From Euperipatoides rowelli (lineage: Eukaryota; Onychophora; Udeonychophora; Euonychophora; Peripatopsidae): a stretch of DNA of 11,231 nt. The DNA is taken from the NCBI GenBank assembly GCA_003024985.2, contig PXIH01S0038672.1; one strand, given 5' to 3'. The notes under the pieces were generated by a model. That model was not told where the DNA came from. It ran no database searches and saw nothing but the letters and a program-made list of their open reading frames with translations. Each line of letters opens with the position of its first letter. The first letter of the stretch is position 1. Below, piece by piece: positions 1 to 7,343 of this stretch. The translations under genes and the position numbers were made by a program.

Positions 1-120
1 TTCACATACCAATTGTGGCTCAAGATCTATAGTGATATATATATATATATATACAGTATATATATAATAAAGATAATTTTTATGTTCACATACCAATTGT
101 GGCTCAAGATCTATAGTGAT
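1..120. repeat. Perfect 36-bp direct repeat flanking a (TA)n microsatellite
   Basis: Positions 1-36 and 85-120 are identical over 36 bases, beginning TTCACATACCAATTGTGG. They are separated by 48 bases, mostly alternating TA. The left copy starts at the window edge, so the repeat may extend further left. The copies could be units of a longer satellite or a tandem duplication containing an expanded dinucleotide tract. No coding potential is visible. Confidence 0.9.
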
Positions 121-900
121 GATGTCACATAAAAAATGTAAATTTAATAATGATTTAAAAATTTAAACAATTTTATTTGTAAGATTGATAAATTAATATA
201 AATTTTTTAGTTATGAAAGAGATGGGTGGAGTAAAGTGAAGAGATTATTCCATTTAGATTTTTTTTTTGTCAAATACATTTTTTTTTCATTTCCTATTTT
301 TATTTTACTTTATCCTAATAATTGTAAATTAGCTTATTCATGAGGAAAAAACATGTCATGTGACATGAGTTTTGACTATCTTGCTTCAAAAAAAAAAATG
401 AAAATGTATATTTTCATTTTATTAAACATCAAAGAAATTAAAAGACACAAACAAAAGATTACAATTTGTTTTAAAAAAAAATATTTTTTTAAAAATAATA
501 GAAATTTAACTCTTCATTGCACAGAATCAAATAGAGTTTATTTTATTCCAATTATAGATACTAACATTAATTTATGAAATACTTTACACAGGATACATCA
601 GAAATAACTTTTCTCATTGCATGAGATAATAGAACAAATTTGACATTGACGAGAAACATCAGTATTTTCTTGTGAATTTAATTTTATTTTTATTAATATC
701 ATATTTACATTTTCATATTTTTTTTTGATTAATTGCATATTTTTGTTCGGAGAATTCAGTTCTCAACATACTTTTTTGCTGCTACTAATTGCATGCTTAG
801 ACACGTGACACTTTCTTTTGTAACTTTTTATGCTGTTATAGGAATTGTCGATTTCTAGTTAACCTAGCCTCATTTTCATTGACAAGTATTTTGTTATACA
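121..900. other. AT-rich stretch without a supported gene
   Basis: The stretch is rich in poly-A and poly-T runs. Its one open frame (353-577, plus) encodes a Lys/Asn/Ile-rich peptide with no recognisable domain, typical of chance ORFs in AT-rich DNA. A palindromic CACGTG lies at 802-807 and has no supporting context. I see no RNA gene or repeat here. Confidence 0.6.
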
Positions 901-1082
901 CTATATACTAATAACAAAAAACTACTTAGTTAACAAAACTAATACAGCTAAATGCTGAACAGAAATACTGCTTTCATTTAGAAGTATAGCCTACTATAAC
1001 TCTAAGAGTTCTAAAGATAAGAACAATAATAGTGCTGCTTGCATTGTATTTGTGCACTGTGTACATGCATTATCTAATGCAT
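901..1082 (+). repeat. Dispersed repeat family A, copy 1
   Basis: This segment aligns along its length with 2289-2479. Shared blocks include CTAATAACAAA, AACAAAACTAATA, CTGAACAGAAA, CATTTAGAAG, GATAAGAACAATAATA and TGTACATGCATT, in the same order and orientation with small indels. By eye, identity is about 85% outside gaps. It ends in a perfect hairpin, ATGCATTA/TAATGCAT (1065-1072/1075-1082) with a 2-base centre. The family is not recognised. Dispersed copies with a terminal hairpin suggest a short interspersed mobile element, but no TIR, TSD or A tail is clear. Confidence 0.8.
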
Positions 1083-1504
1083 TCGTGGGCTTTGATGCCT
1101 GGTTGAATATCTTAAACCTTGGGTAAGGGTAGTAATGGGCGTAGGGATAATACTGTTAATGTCACTTTTGGCAATTTAGTAGTGGTGTTAGTAGGTAGGT
1201 GGATTTGGACTCAATACATGGTTTAGATAGATTTTTGAGCCTATGTTCTATTATCGAAAAGTATTTGGAAATTTAAAGGACTTAGTATTTTTTTTTTTTT
1301 GATAGTTTCTAATATCCATCTTTCCTTTCCTTTCTGGGTTGAAAATTTCTTTAGGTTTTGTTTTTTTTATATTTAAGGGACAAATACTAGTTGGCTCTAG
1401 ATGTCTCTGTCTGGGTTAGGTTTTAGGTTATGTTTTTCAAAATTAATAAAACTAAAAACTAAATTAAAACTTATATTTAAATGCAAAGTAAACATCGCAT
1501 ACAT
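1083..1504. other. Non-coding stretch without a supported gene
   Basis: It has mixed composition with several T runs (1290-1300, 1360-1370). Two neighbouring TTAGGTT-like words near 1417-1430 recall telomere repeats but do not form an array. No ORF, RNA gene or repeat copy is supported. Confidence 0.5.
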
Positions 1505-1765
1505 GCAGTAAATACGGTACAATAATTCAATATGAGCGCCGCCAAAGTAATAAAATTAGCTGAGTGTATCAAGCTTAGGCTACTTGAAATTAATAGAGGA
1601 ATCAGAAGAACTACCCACAAATCCTCCCTTCATCCAAAAACCCTCTAATAATTTCAATACGGTTATGTTCTTTTATGTGCTGTAGTAAATATTGAAATCG
1701 TAGCGCCATGTTGCCCTGTATATATAAAAAGGTTCCCATACATACCGCAGTAAGGCGCCATCTGT
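1505..1765. promoter_or_regulatory. Cluster of GCGCC motifs with a TATA-like box
   Basis: CG-containing words are otherwise scarce, yet AGCGCC occurs at 1535-1540 and 1702-1707 and GGCGCC at 1754-1759. Each is preceded by a related CAGTAA or TAGTAA word (1506, 1683, 1748). The spacing suggests a degenerate threefold repeat. TATATAAAAAGG at 1721-1732 matches a TATA box, with CG-containing sequence about 25-30 bases downstream. No ORF or transcript start can be tied to it. Promoter is the more specific but less certain reading; degenerate repeat is the safer one. Confidence 0.25.
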
Positions 1766-2288
1766 ATTTAGTCTGGTGATAGATCATTAATTTATTTAAA
1801 AAAATACAGAAATAATTGTTTCCTTGTTTTTAAAATTAGTTTATACTATTATTTTCAATATAATTAAACTAATTATAACTTGTATATTCTGTGTATATTA
1901 TATTTATGCTAGTTTTCACCTTCTTTAATTTTATATACATAATTCTCTATTTAAAATCATATATTGGCATCACATACTTATATTATAATAAGAAGAAAAT
2001 AATTCTATATTGTACATTGCTTATCACTTGTCCAGACAAACTATTGTTCATCAGCAGGTATCGTATGCATTTGGTCATGTAACCTAAGCCAATAGGTTAT
2101 AAGACCGGATGGTATGAGGCTATATTTATAGGGTATGGGCCTCTTAGTAATGGCTAAGAGGTCTATACTTTGTAAACATAAGCTCATATCATCTGGTTTA
2201 GATCAAATGAGGTGAGGGTTAATCCTGCAGTTTCGCCATTTATCTTAGATATTCTTGTTGCCAATTTTGTTATGTAGGCTACTATGAC
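1766..2288. other. Gene-poor stretch
   Basis: AT-rich with one open frame (1891-2082, plus). That frame encodes a hydrophobic Ile/Tyr/Leu-rich peptide I cannot match to any family, and I regard it as chance. The only structure I can support is the hairpin at 2138-2163, listed separately. Confidence 0.5.
2138..2163. repeat. 10-bp inverted repeat (hairpin)
   Basis: GGCCTCTTAG (2138-2147) pairs with CTAAGAGGTC (2154-2163) across a 6-base loop. It forms eight perfect Watson-Crick pairs, then one G-T and one G-C pair. No oligo-T tract follows on either strand, so it is not a typical terminator. Its function is unknown. Confidence 0.7.
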
Positions 2289-2479
2289 CTGTGTGCTAAT
2301 AACAAAGAAACTACTTAACAAAACTAATATTTATTTATTATAGCTAAATACTGAACAGAAAAACTGCTTCCATTTAGAAGCATACTATAACTTGTAAAGT
2401 TCTAACGATAAGAACAATAATAATGTTGCAAGCATTGTATTCATGCACTCTGTACATGCATTGTACTTTTGCATGCATG
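2289..2479 (+). repeat. Dispersed repeat family A, copy 2
   Basis: Same-orientation relative of 901-1082. It differs by a 12-base TA-rich insertion near 2330, two 4-base gaps and scattered substitutions. The right end again has a small hairpin, CATGCA with TGCATG, although the sequence between the arms differs from copy 1. The substitution level indicates two old copies of one repeat, not a recent local duplication. Confidence 0.8.
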
Positions 2480-2511
2480 ATTATTAACATAATTATTATT
2501 ATAATAAATCT

Positions 2512-2534
2512 TGTGGTATATTCAATATACCACA
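2512..2534. repeat. Perfect palindrome with 11-bp arms
   Basis: TGTGGTATATT (2512-2522) and AATATACCACA (2524-2534) are exact reverse complements around a single C. It lies about 30 bases after repeat A copy 2. It could extrude as a cruciform or bind a dimeric protein; neither can be shown from sequence. Confidence 0.85.
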
Positions 2535-2648
2535 TATTTTCTACTGTTTATTGATATATTGATTAAAATTAAAGATTTTTAATTGATTTTTGTAACATGT
2601 GTTTTAGTTTTTTATGTGTTTTTAATTATGTAAATGTTTTCTCTACAA

Positions 2649-2826
2649 TTTATCATATATATAACATATAGAAGTCCTTTACTTTATCTTATATAACATA
2701 CAATAGTCCTATACTTTATCATATATAACATATATAAGTCTTATACTTAATCATACATAACATATTGCCTTTAAGTTCTATATATTAGATATATAATTCC
2801 TATACTTTATCAAATATGTCCTATAC
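2649..2826 (+). repeat. 32-bp imperfect tandem repeat, about 4.5 units
   Basis: The unit runs TTTATC, ATATATAACATATA, then AGTCCTATAC. Units start near 2649, 2683, 2715 and 2747, and a partial unit sits at about 2796-2826. Units two and three are exactly 32 bases apart. The array ends four bases before the LTR at 2830, so the retrotransposon appears to have inserted into or beside it. Confidence 0.8.
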
Positions 2827-2829
2827 TAT

Positions 2830-3057
2830 TGTAACATACCTACCATGATGCATAATGTTAAAGTTATAATGTTGCATCATGGGTATTAAGTTAGATGCAA
2901 GATGTCGGACAGTTAAGACCGTAAGTCCTCTTGTAGACTGTTAAGTCTAGTGTTAGTATTAATAGTTAAAGTACTTGTTAAGAGTTCAATAATAAATCAA
3001 ACACTAATAAAATCTTATGTTGTGCATAATCAATTATACTACAAGGACAATGTTACA
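2830..3057 (+). mobile_element. 5' LTR of a Ty3/gypsy-like retrotransposon (228 bp)
   Basis: The segment begins TGTAACAT and ends ATGTTACA, a perfect 8-base terminal inverted repeat with canonical TG...CA ends. A tRNA-like primer site follows immediately at 3058. AATAAA polyadenylation signals occur at 2991-2996 and 3006-3011, where an R/U5 region is expected. A 10-base inverted repeat, CCATGATGCA/TGCATCATGG (2843-2852/2873-2882), lies in the U3 part. No matching 3' LTR is in the window, so the target-site duplication cannot be tested. Confidence 0.8.
2843..2882. promoter_or_regulatory. Inverted repeat in the LTR U3 region
   Basis: CCATGATGCA (2843-2852) and TGCATCATGG (2873-2882) are perfect reverse complements separated by 20 bases. 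The intervening DNA itself repeats ATAATGTT. A dyad just inside an LTR could be a protein-binding or RNA-folding element; this is inferred from position only. Confidence 0.5.
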
Positions 3058-3070
3058 TGGTATCAGGAAT
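3058..3070 (+). other. Retrotransposon primer-binding site
   Basis: TGGTATCAGG directly abuts the terminal CA of the LTR. TGGTATCAG or TGGTAGCAG words here are the usual complement of the 3' end of initiator methionine tRNA in many LTR retrotransposons. The zero-base offset from the LTR end supports both this call and the LTR boundary. Confidence 0.7.
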
Positions 3071-3117
3071 AGTTTAGATTTCTAGAAGAAAATCTACAAG
3101 CCAAAATAACAAAAAAA

Positions 3118-3540
3118 ATGGTAAAAGCAACCACCAGCAGCACTAATACTAGCACGATCGCTAATGGAATTGTATCATTTAAAATTCCAGAACCTATAAA
3201 AATGACAGGTAATTTAGCGGACAATTTTAAAAAATTCAAATCAAGATTTGATGTATTTATGACCGCAATAGGTAATGAAAATAAAAATGACATTAAAAAT
3301 TGCAATTCTCCTAAACTTGATTGGGAAAGAAGCACACAAAGTTTTGATACTTTTGATATGGATCCTAATGACACAATAATATTTGATAAAGTCATAGTTG
3401 AATGACAGAGGTACTATATACCAACAAAAAATGCAATTTATGAGCGTTTCCTATTTTACAGTAGAAATAGAGAAGAAGATGAATCATTCGATAATTTCCT
3501 ACTCTTCTGAGCAGAGAATTCTGCCATTACAATATTTTGA
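3118..3540 (+). pseudogene. gag: Degenerate Ty3/gypsy-type gag fragment
   Basis: The frame opens at ATG 3118, 48 bases after the primer site, and runs 95 codons to a TGA at 3403-3405. Its start resembles gag capsid N-termini of gypsy-like elements: IPEPIKMTGNLADNFKKFKS fits the family pattern of Pro and Met followed by GNLA-x-N-x-x-x-FK. The same frame continues past the stop with YYIPTKNAIYERFLFYSRN and a glutamate-rich ESFDNF stretch. This matches the usual P-x-KN-x-x-ERF-x-F-x-x-RNQ block about 100 residues into such proteins. A second in-frame TGA lies at 3508-3510. A further gag-like CHY stretch then appears in another frame, indicating a frameshift near 3505. No zinc knuckle, protease, reverse transcriptase or integrase follows, so this is a dead 5' fragment. 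In life Gag forms the cytoplasmic particle that packages element RNA. The opposite-strand ORF at 3063-3395 is a shadow. Confidence 0.75.
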
Positions 3541-4700
3541 GCTAAGAATTAATTTATTTCTTCATTTCTCCTTGGATATTACAGCTGTTCCAAGTCACCT
3601 CCAACTGGTTTTACTAGTTCAATTTTGATTGATTATCGATTAATGCCATGACTTCTATTATTTGAACTTGGGATGTTTTTTGGTCTGTAATCAGATTGGT
3701 TAACTTTTATTTGAATTTGTAAAATTCATCATTCTGCTTCTGATGTTCTTGTAACATCACTGTTGTTCTGGACACTCCATAGTGAAATATCACAATTTAA
3801 TTTCAAGACATGGAGGCATTAGCACACCAGATAATTCAGATAATCTTAAAACACCAATCTCTACAAGCCAGTAACAAGACTTCATCCTCACTATCCCACC
3901 ATATTGCGATAGAACATGAAGATGGAGAAGAAAATAATAATGTCTGCCATTATTCCATAAACCCTGTTATAAGATCATCCCCATCTCTACTAATCAATTT
4001 ATTAACTGTAAGTTATAATAAACATTTTTGAAATATTTTTTTTTTTTTACATATGACACTAAATATTCCTAGATTTTCATAATACTAGTCAACTTCATAC
4101 AATCTTTTTCCTTTTAATTCAAGAATTGTAGCCATTTTCACTCTTTATGGAGTTCGTTCATTGAATCTTTCTTTATTCTTGTTCTGGTGATCTTCTAGTA
4201 AAGACCACATTGATATGGATATTAATTATGATTGAATTTCAAATATGTTAGTTTTTTTTTTACAATGTTCAGTTTAGGGAGCAGACATTATTATATTTTT
4301 ATGTTAGATAGTTTTTTTTTTATTTATTTCATATAAGGTATGATATTTTTTTTAATTTAAACTTAAAACTTAATTTAAAGACATTTAATAATAAAGTTCT
4401 TTTTTTAATACAAGGATGGACTTAAATCAATTTTGTTTATTGTAATTCCAGTCCAAACAACCCCCCCCCCCCTTGTAATGTTTAGCTATTTTAACCATTT
4501 AAAAAAGAAACAAAAATAGAGAAAAGAGCAATAACACTGATAAACTAATATTTTATCAGGACACATGAATTGTGTTTTCTATGAATTATTTAGTTCTGAA
4601 ATCAAATATGCAATCACCCACAGTTTTTTTTTTTTTTGTGATAAGCATTCTAACTTATAATATATTAAAAACTAACATTTTTGTAAATATATAGAGCCTC
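3541..4700. other. AT-rich stretch after the gag remnant, no supported gene
   Basis: Neither pol nor a 3' LTR is recognisable, so the retrotransposon is truncated here. Runs of T (4029-4038, 4252-4261, 4312-4321, 4625-4637) are common. A run of 12 C occurs at 4461-4472. A small open frame (3810-4031) ends close to a consensus-like GTAAGT at 4008-4013, but I recognise no protein in it. Confidence 0.5.
4461..4472. repeat. C12 homopolymer
   Basis: Twelve consecutive C in otherwise AT-rich DNA. It is likely length-polymorphic and prone to sequencing error. Confidence 0.9.
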
Positions 4701-4803
4701 AGAGAGTAGATAATAAATGTGCTTTCGAGGCCAGGAAGTGATATCATCCAAGATGGTGGCCAAATTATCAAGTTTGAAAATCCATGATGGCTGCCATCCT
4801 GTG

Positions 4804-5725
4804 CCATATATGGGCCTAAGACATCATATTATGATGCATTCTGGGTAATATTATGATGGATTATGGGAGATCTCACTCTCATTCTTGATCTCACTCTTGT
4901 TCTCACTCTCATTATCATTCTCATTCTCACTCTTGCTCTCATTTTTTATGCCCATATATGGTTCTATGATGTCATATGATGATGCATGATGGGACATCTC
5001 ACTCTCGTTCTCATTCTCACTCTCATTCTTGCTCTTGTTCTCATTTTTATGCCCATATATGGTCCTATGATGTCATATGTGATGCATGATGGGACATCTC
5101 ATTCTCATTCTCACTCATTCTCACTCTCATTCCCATTCTCATTCCCATTCTTGTTCTTGTTCCCGTTCTCATTCTCACTCTCATTCTCATTTTATACCCA
5201 TATATGGGCTTATGACATCATAGGATGATGCATGATGGGATAGATGCCACACCCACTTTGAATTTTTTGAGCTCTCATTCCCGTTCTCATTCTTATTCTC
5301 ATTCTCATTCCCATTCTTGTTCTCATTTTATACCCATATATGGGCCTATGATGTCATAGGATGATGCATGATGGGATAGATGCTACACCCACTTTGAACT
5401 TTTCAAGTTCTTGTTCCAGATCTCATTCAAATCTTGTTCCAAATCTCGTTCTAAATCTCGTTCAAAATCTCATTCCAGATCTTGTTCCAGATCTCATTCC
5501 AGTTCACATTCCTGTTCTTGTTCCCGTTCTCATTCCAGTTCTTGTTCCAGTTCTCATTCCAGTTCCCATTCTAGTTCTCGTTCTAGATCTCATTCCAGAT
5601 CTCGTTCCAAATCTTGTTCCCATTCTCGTTCTCGTTTCCATTCTCGTTCCCATCCAATTTTTTTTCTGGATATTAAAGCTTTTAAAGCTCTATTATCCGG
5701 AATCATATCCGGACTATTAGGATGC
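4804..5725 (+). repeat. Composite satellite: pyrimidine hexamer arrays alternating with a palindrome-rich block
   Basis: Two modules alternate. Module one is an array of 6-base units such as TCTCAT, TCTCAC, TCTCGT, TCCCAT and TTCTTG. Module two is a block of about 50 bases containing CCCATATATGG, then TATGATGTCATA-like DNA, then GATGCATGATGGGA. CCATATATGG is exact at 4804, 4952, 5053, 5198 and 5334, giving higher-order periods of 148, 101, 145 and 136 bases. A last, shortened block at about 5719-5735 keeps only GGATGCATGATGGGA. Blocks at about 5230 and 5365 are followed by a GATAGATGC-type spacer with ACACCCACTTTGAA. Open frames across the array give Ser/His/Arg/Cys-rich or Leu/Val/Pro-rich peptides that merely translate the repeat, so I do not call them genes. 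Confidence 0.9.
5403..5655 (+). repeat. 12-bp minisatellite within the composite satellite
   Basis: Here the hexamer has become a 12-base unit, approximately AGATCTCATTCC, alternating with AGTTCTTGTTCC-type variants, for about 21 units. It resembles two fused hexamers in which a purine-bearing AGA, AAA or AGT triplet marks each dimer. Three successive codon frames stay open only because of the repeat. Confidence 0.85.
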
Positions 5726-5739
5726 ATGATGGGACACCT

Positions 5740-5778
5740 CATTCCCGTTCTTGATTTTTTGTCAAAGTACCACACCCA
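5740..5778 (+). repeat. Left arm of a perfect 39-bp inverted repeat
   Basis: Begins CATTCCCGTTCTTGATT and ends TACCACACCCA. It is the exact reverse complement of 6086-6124. Its first bases continue the pyrimidine hexamer array, so the arm carries the array's right edge. Confidence 0.95.
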
Positions 5779-5851
5779 CCTATGATGTCACAAGGTCTCA
5801 ATACTTGGTACAATAATAGTAGATGTGTATGACATCTTACCTATCAATTTT

Positions 5852-6225
5852 CAGAAAATCCAAGATGACTAACTGACTGAAATGACATCATGACATGTGT
5901 AGATAATACATGCATAGAATAATACATGAAAAACTTAAACATTTCCTATTTTATATTATTCCGGGTCTTTTCCAAGATGACTGACTGATTGAAAGTGACA
6001 ACAAGAGGTGTATGTTTCTATATATGATAAACTTAAACATTTCATATTTTATTTGCATCCATGGCTTTTCAAAGATGACTATTCATGGGTGTGGTACTTT
6101 GACAAAAAATCAAGAACGGGAATGTGTAAAATTCAGAAAATCCAAGATGACTGACTGAAATGACATCATGACATGTGTAGAATAATACAAGTATAAAATC
6201 ATACATGAAAAACAAACATTTCCTA
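5852..6225 (+). repeat. Four-copy tandem family with a CCAAGATGACT-like core
   Basis: Copies lie at about 5852-5948, 5962-6054, 6059-6085 (cut short) and 6134-6225. The outer copies share CAGAAAATCCAAGATGACT, then ACTGAAATGACATCATGAC, an AATAATACA stretch, and ACATTTCCTA. The second copy is more diverged. Core starts are 112, about 97 and about 73 bases apart. The third copy is interrupted by the right arm of the 39-bp inverted repeat. The first and fourth copies are the closest pair. Confidence 0.85.
6086..6124 (-). repeat. Right arm of a perfect 39-bp inverted repeat
   Basis: Exact reverse complement of 5740-5778, including the six-base A run matching the six-base T run. With the left arm it encloses 307 bases of the CCAAGATGACT family. 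No clear target-site duplication flanks the pair. Confidence 0.95.
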
Positions 6226-6242
6226 GAAGAAGAAGAAGAAGA
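6225..6242. repeat. (AGA)n microsatellite
   Basis: Five consecutive AGA units directly after the last copy of the CCAAGATGACT family. This could be the tail of that repeat or an independent microsatellite. Confidence 0.8.
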
Positions 6243-6655
6243 AACAAAGGTTCCTATTTAAAATCAAAATTAAGAATAAAAAAGAAAAATAATTAAAATT
6301 AATGAGGAATAAAACATTTAATTTTAATTTTTTTTTTAAAAAAAAATGTTATTAAAATATNCAAAGGTGAAAATGAAAAAAAAATATACTACACCTGAAA
6401 TTCTTAGAGCAAAAGAGTTTAATAATTTAATTGTTAATCTATCTAAAGTATAGTTTACTGTTTGTAATCAGTAGACTTTATCTATTATAATATTGCCCCT
6501 TCACCTTGTTTGTACCTTAGAACTTAGAACTTTGGTGCAAATTTCATTAAAAAGACAAAAAGGAATTATTATTGTCACCCTTATTACCTTATAGAAATAA
6601 AAGGTCAAAATATGCATGGTTTCTAGAAATTCCAATTGTGCAAAGAAAACAAATT
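6243..6655. other. AT-rich stretch with one ambiguous base
   Basis: Contains long T and A runs that can fold back on each other (about 6313-6350) and a single N at 6361, probably an assembly ambiguity at that homopolymer. No gene or RNA is recognised. Confidence 0.5.
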
Positions 6656-6713
6656 ATGCTAATTATAATTACATAGTGAAAATAGATTTTCACTATGTCA
6701 TTCTAATTAGCAT
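6656..6713. repeat. 58-bp near-perfect hairpin
   Basis: The 28-base arms at 6656-6683 and 6686-6713 match at 26 of 28 positions around an AG centre. The left arm contains ATGCTAATTA and ACATAGTGAAAAT. The size and pairing would suit a small fold-back element. A microRNA precursor is possible, but the 2-base centre must open to a larger loop, and the arms are too symmetric to choose between them. An open frame across it (6616-6801) looks like chance. Confidence 0.8.
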
Positions 6714-6766
6714 ATTTCAGAAAAATATTTATAAGGACTTTCTCAATTTAAGGATAGATGTTCAGG

Positions 6767-7016
6767 TGGTGATAAATACTGGATGTATAAATGTAATTTA
6801 AAATCCACATTTTTTTGTCACAATTTTTTTTTTTCCAGTCCTAACCTTACCACAACCCTAACCATAAATCCAACTACGTATTAAACCCTTTATGCCCCAA
6901 CCTTATGATGATGAAGGGGTGAAATAATTCATTTTTTGATCAATTTCAAGACTTTTGCTAGCACTTTTGTAATGACAAAAATATATGCGCAGATGTCAAA
7001 AATGCGGTTGAAACCA
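6767..7016 (-). mobile_element. Diverged inverted relative of the 250-bp MITE family
   Basis: On the minus strand, several blocks follow the order of the MITE copies to the right: TGGTTTC at the 7016 end, CTTGAAATTGATCAAAA, ATTATTTCACC, GGGTTGTGGTAAGGTTAGG, then GACTGGAAA and a GTGACAAAAAAAT stretch. Spacing between blocks differs by 40-50 bases. The other boundary is therefore uncertain, although TGGTGA at 6767 is in the right place. No target-site duplication is evident, which fits an old, rearranged copy. Confidence 0.5.
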
Positions 7017-7337
7017 ATTATATTTGTCAGTATTTAGACATTTCTTAGATGTTCCATAAACTTGTATAACTTGTTATTAAGTTATACGCTTTAACATTAA
7101 TCTATAAACATTATTTAGAAATAGTTGGCAGCCAAATGTAAACATTACAAGTTAAATAAAATGGAAAATTTTTAATACTCAAAATGTTAATTTGATTTAA
7201 TATCATTTAGGTAAAACATCAATTCAATTACCCATAATTCATTTTGCATAGCTCTTGCAACCTATTGATTCAAATATGAATTGTTTTTCTAGGAATTGTT
7301 TTTAACAATTTATTTATATTGTTGTAACATAAATTTT
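7017..7337. other. AT-rich spacer, nothing recognised
   Basis: No open frame, RNA or repeat copy is supported between the diverged MITE and the first intact MITE copy. Confidence 0.5.
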
Positions 7338-7343
7338 TCAAAT
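7338..7343. repeat. Target-site duplication, left of MITE copy 1
   Basis: TCAAAT, identical to 7595-7600 on the other side of the element. Confidence 0.75.

Noticed and set aside
353-577. 74-codon plus-strand frame
   Set aside because: Lys/Asn/Phe-rich translation of A and T runs, with no domain and no conserved context.
1405-1435. TTAGG-like words suggesting an insect-type telomere repeat
   Set aside because: Only two imperfect, non-tandem units.
1891-2082. 63-codon hydrophobic plus-strand frame resembling a membrane peptide
   Set aside because: Hydrophobicity follows from T-rich codons in AT-rich DNA, and no family is recognisable.
3063-3395. 110-codon minus-strand frame with hydrophobic segments
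   Set aside because: Antisense shadow of the gag remnant, whose plus-strand reading has clear family motifs.
3740-3765. TTGTAACATCAC near 3750 as a possible 3' LTR start
   Set aside because: Only the first eight or so bases match the LTR; the following sequence is unrelated.
3810-4031. 73-codon plus-strand frame preceded by an AG acceptor-like site (3806-3807) and containing GTAAGT at 4008-4013
   Set aside because: It could be an internal exon, but the peptide matches nothing I know and another frame nearby looks equally coding-like. The splice words are common by chance in such DNA.
4804-5725. Regularly spaced blocks resembling a CRISPR array
   Set aside because: The spacers are themselves repetitive hexamers, the spacing is irregular, and the window is eukaryotic.
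4986-5785. Open frames (4986-5228, 5361-5720 and 5411-5785 on plus, 5590-5775 on minus) giving Ser/His/Arg/Cys-rich or Leu/Val/Pro-rich peptides
   Set aside because: They translate 6-base and 12-base tandem repeats, which stay open in several frames at once. The resemblance to RS-domain or histidine-rich proteins is an artefact.
6836-6867. CCTAACC-type words resembling telomeric repeats
   Set aside because: Better explained as part of the diverged MITE copy, whose interior contains the same words at 7456-7475.
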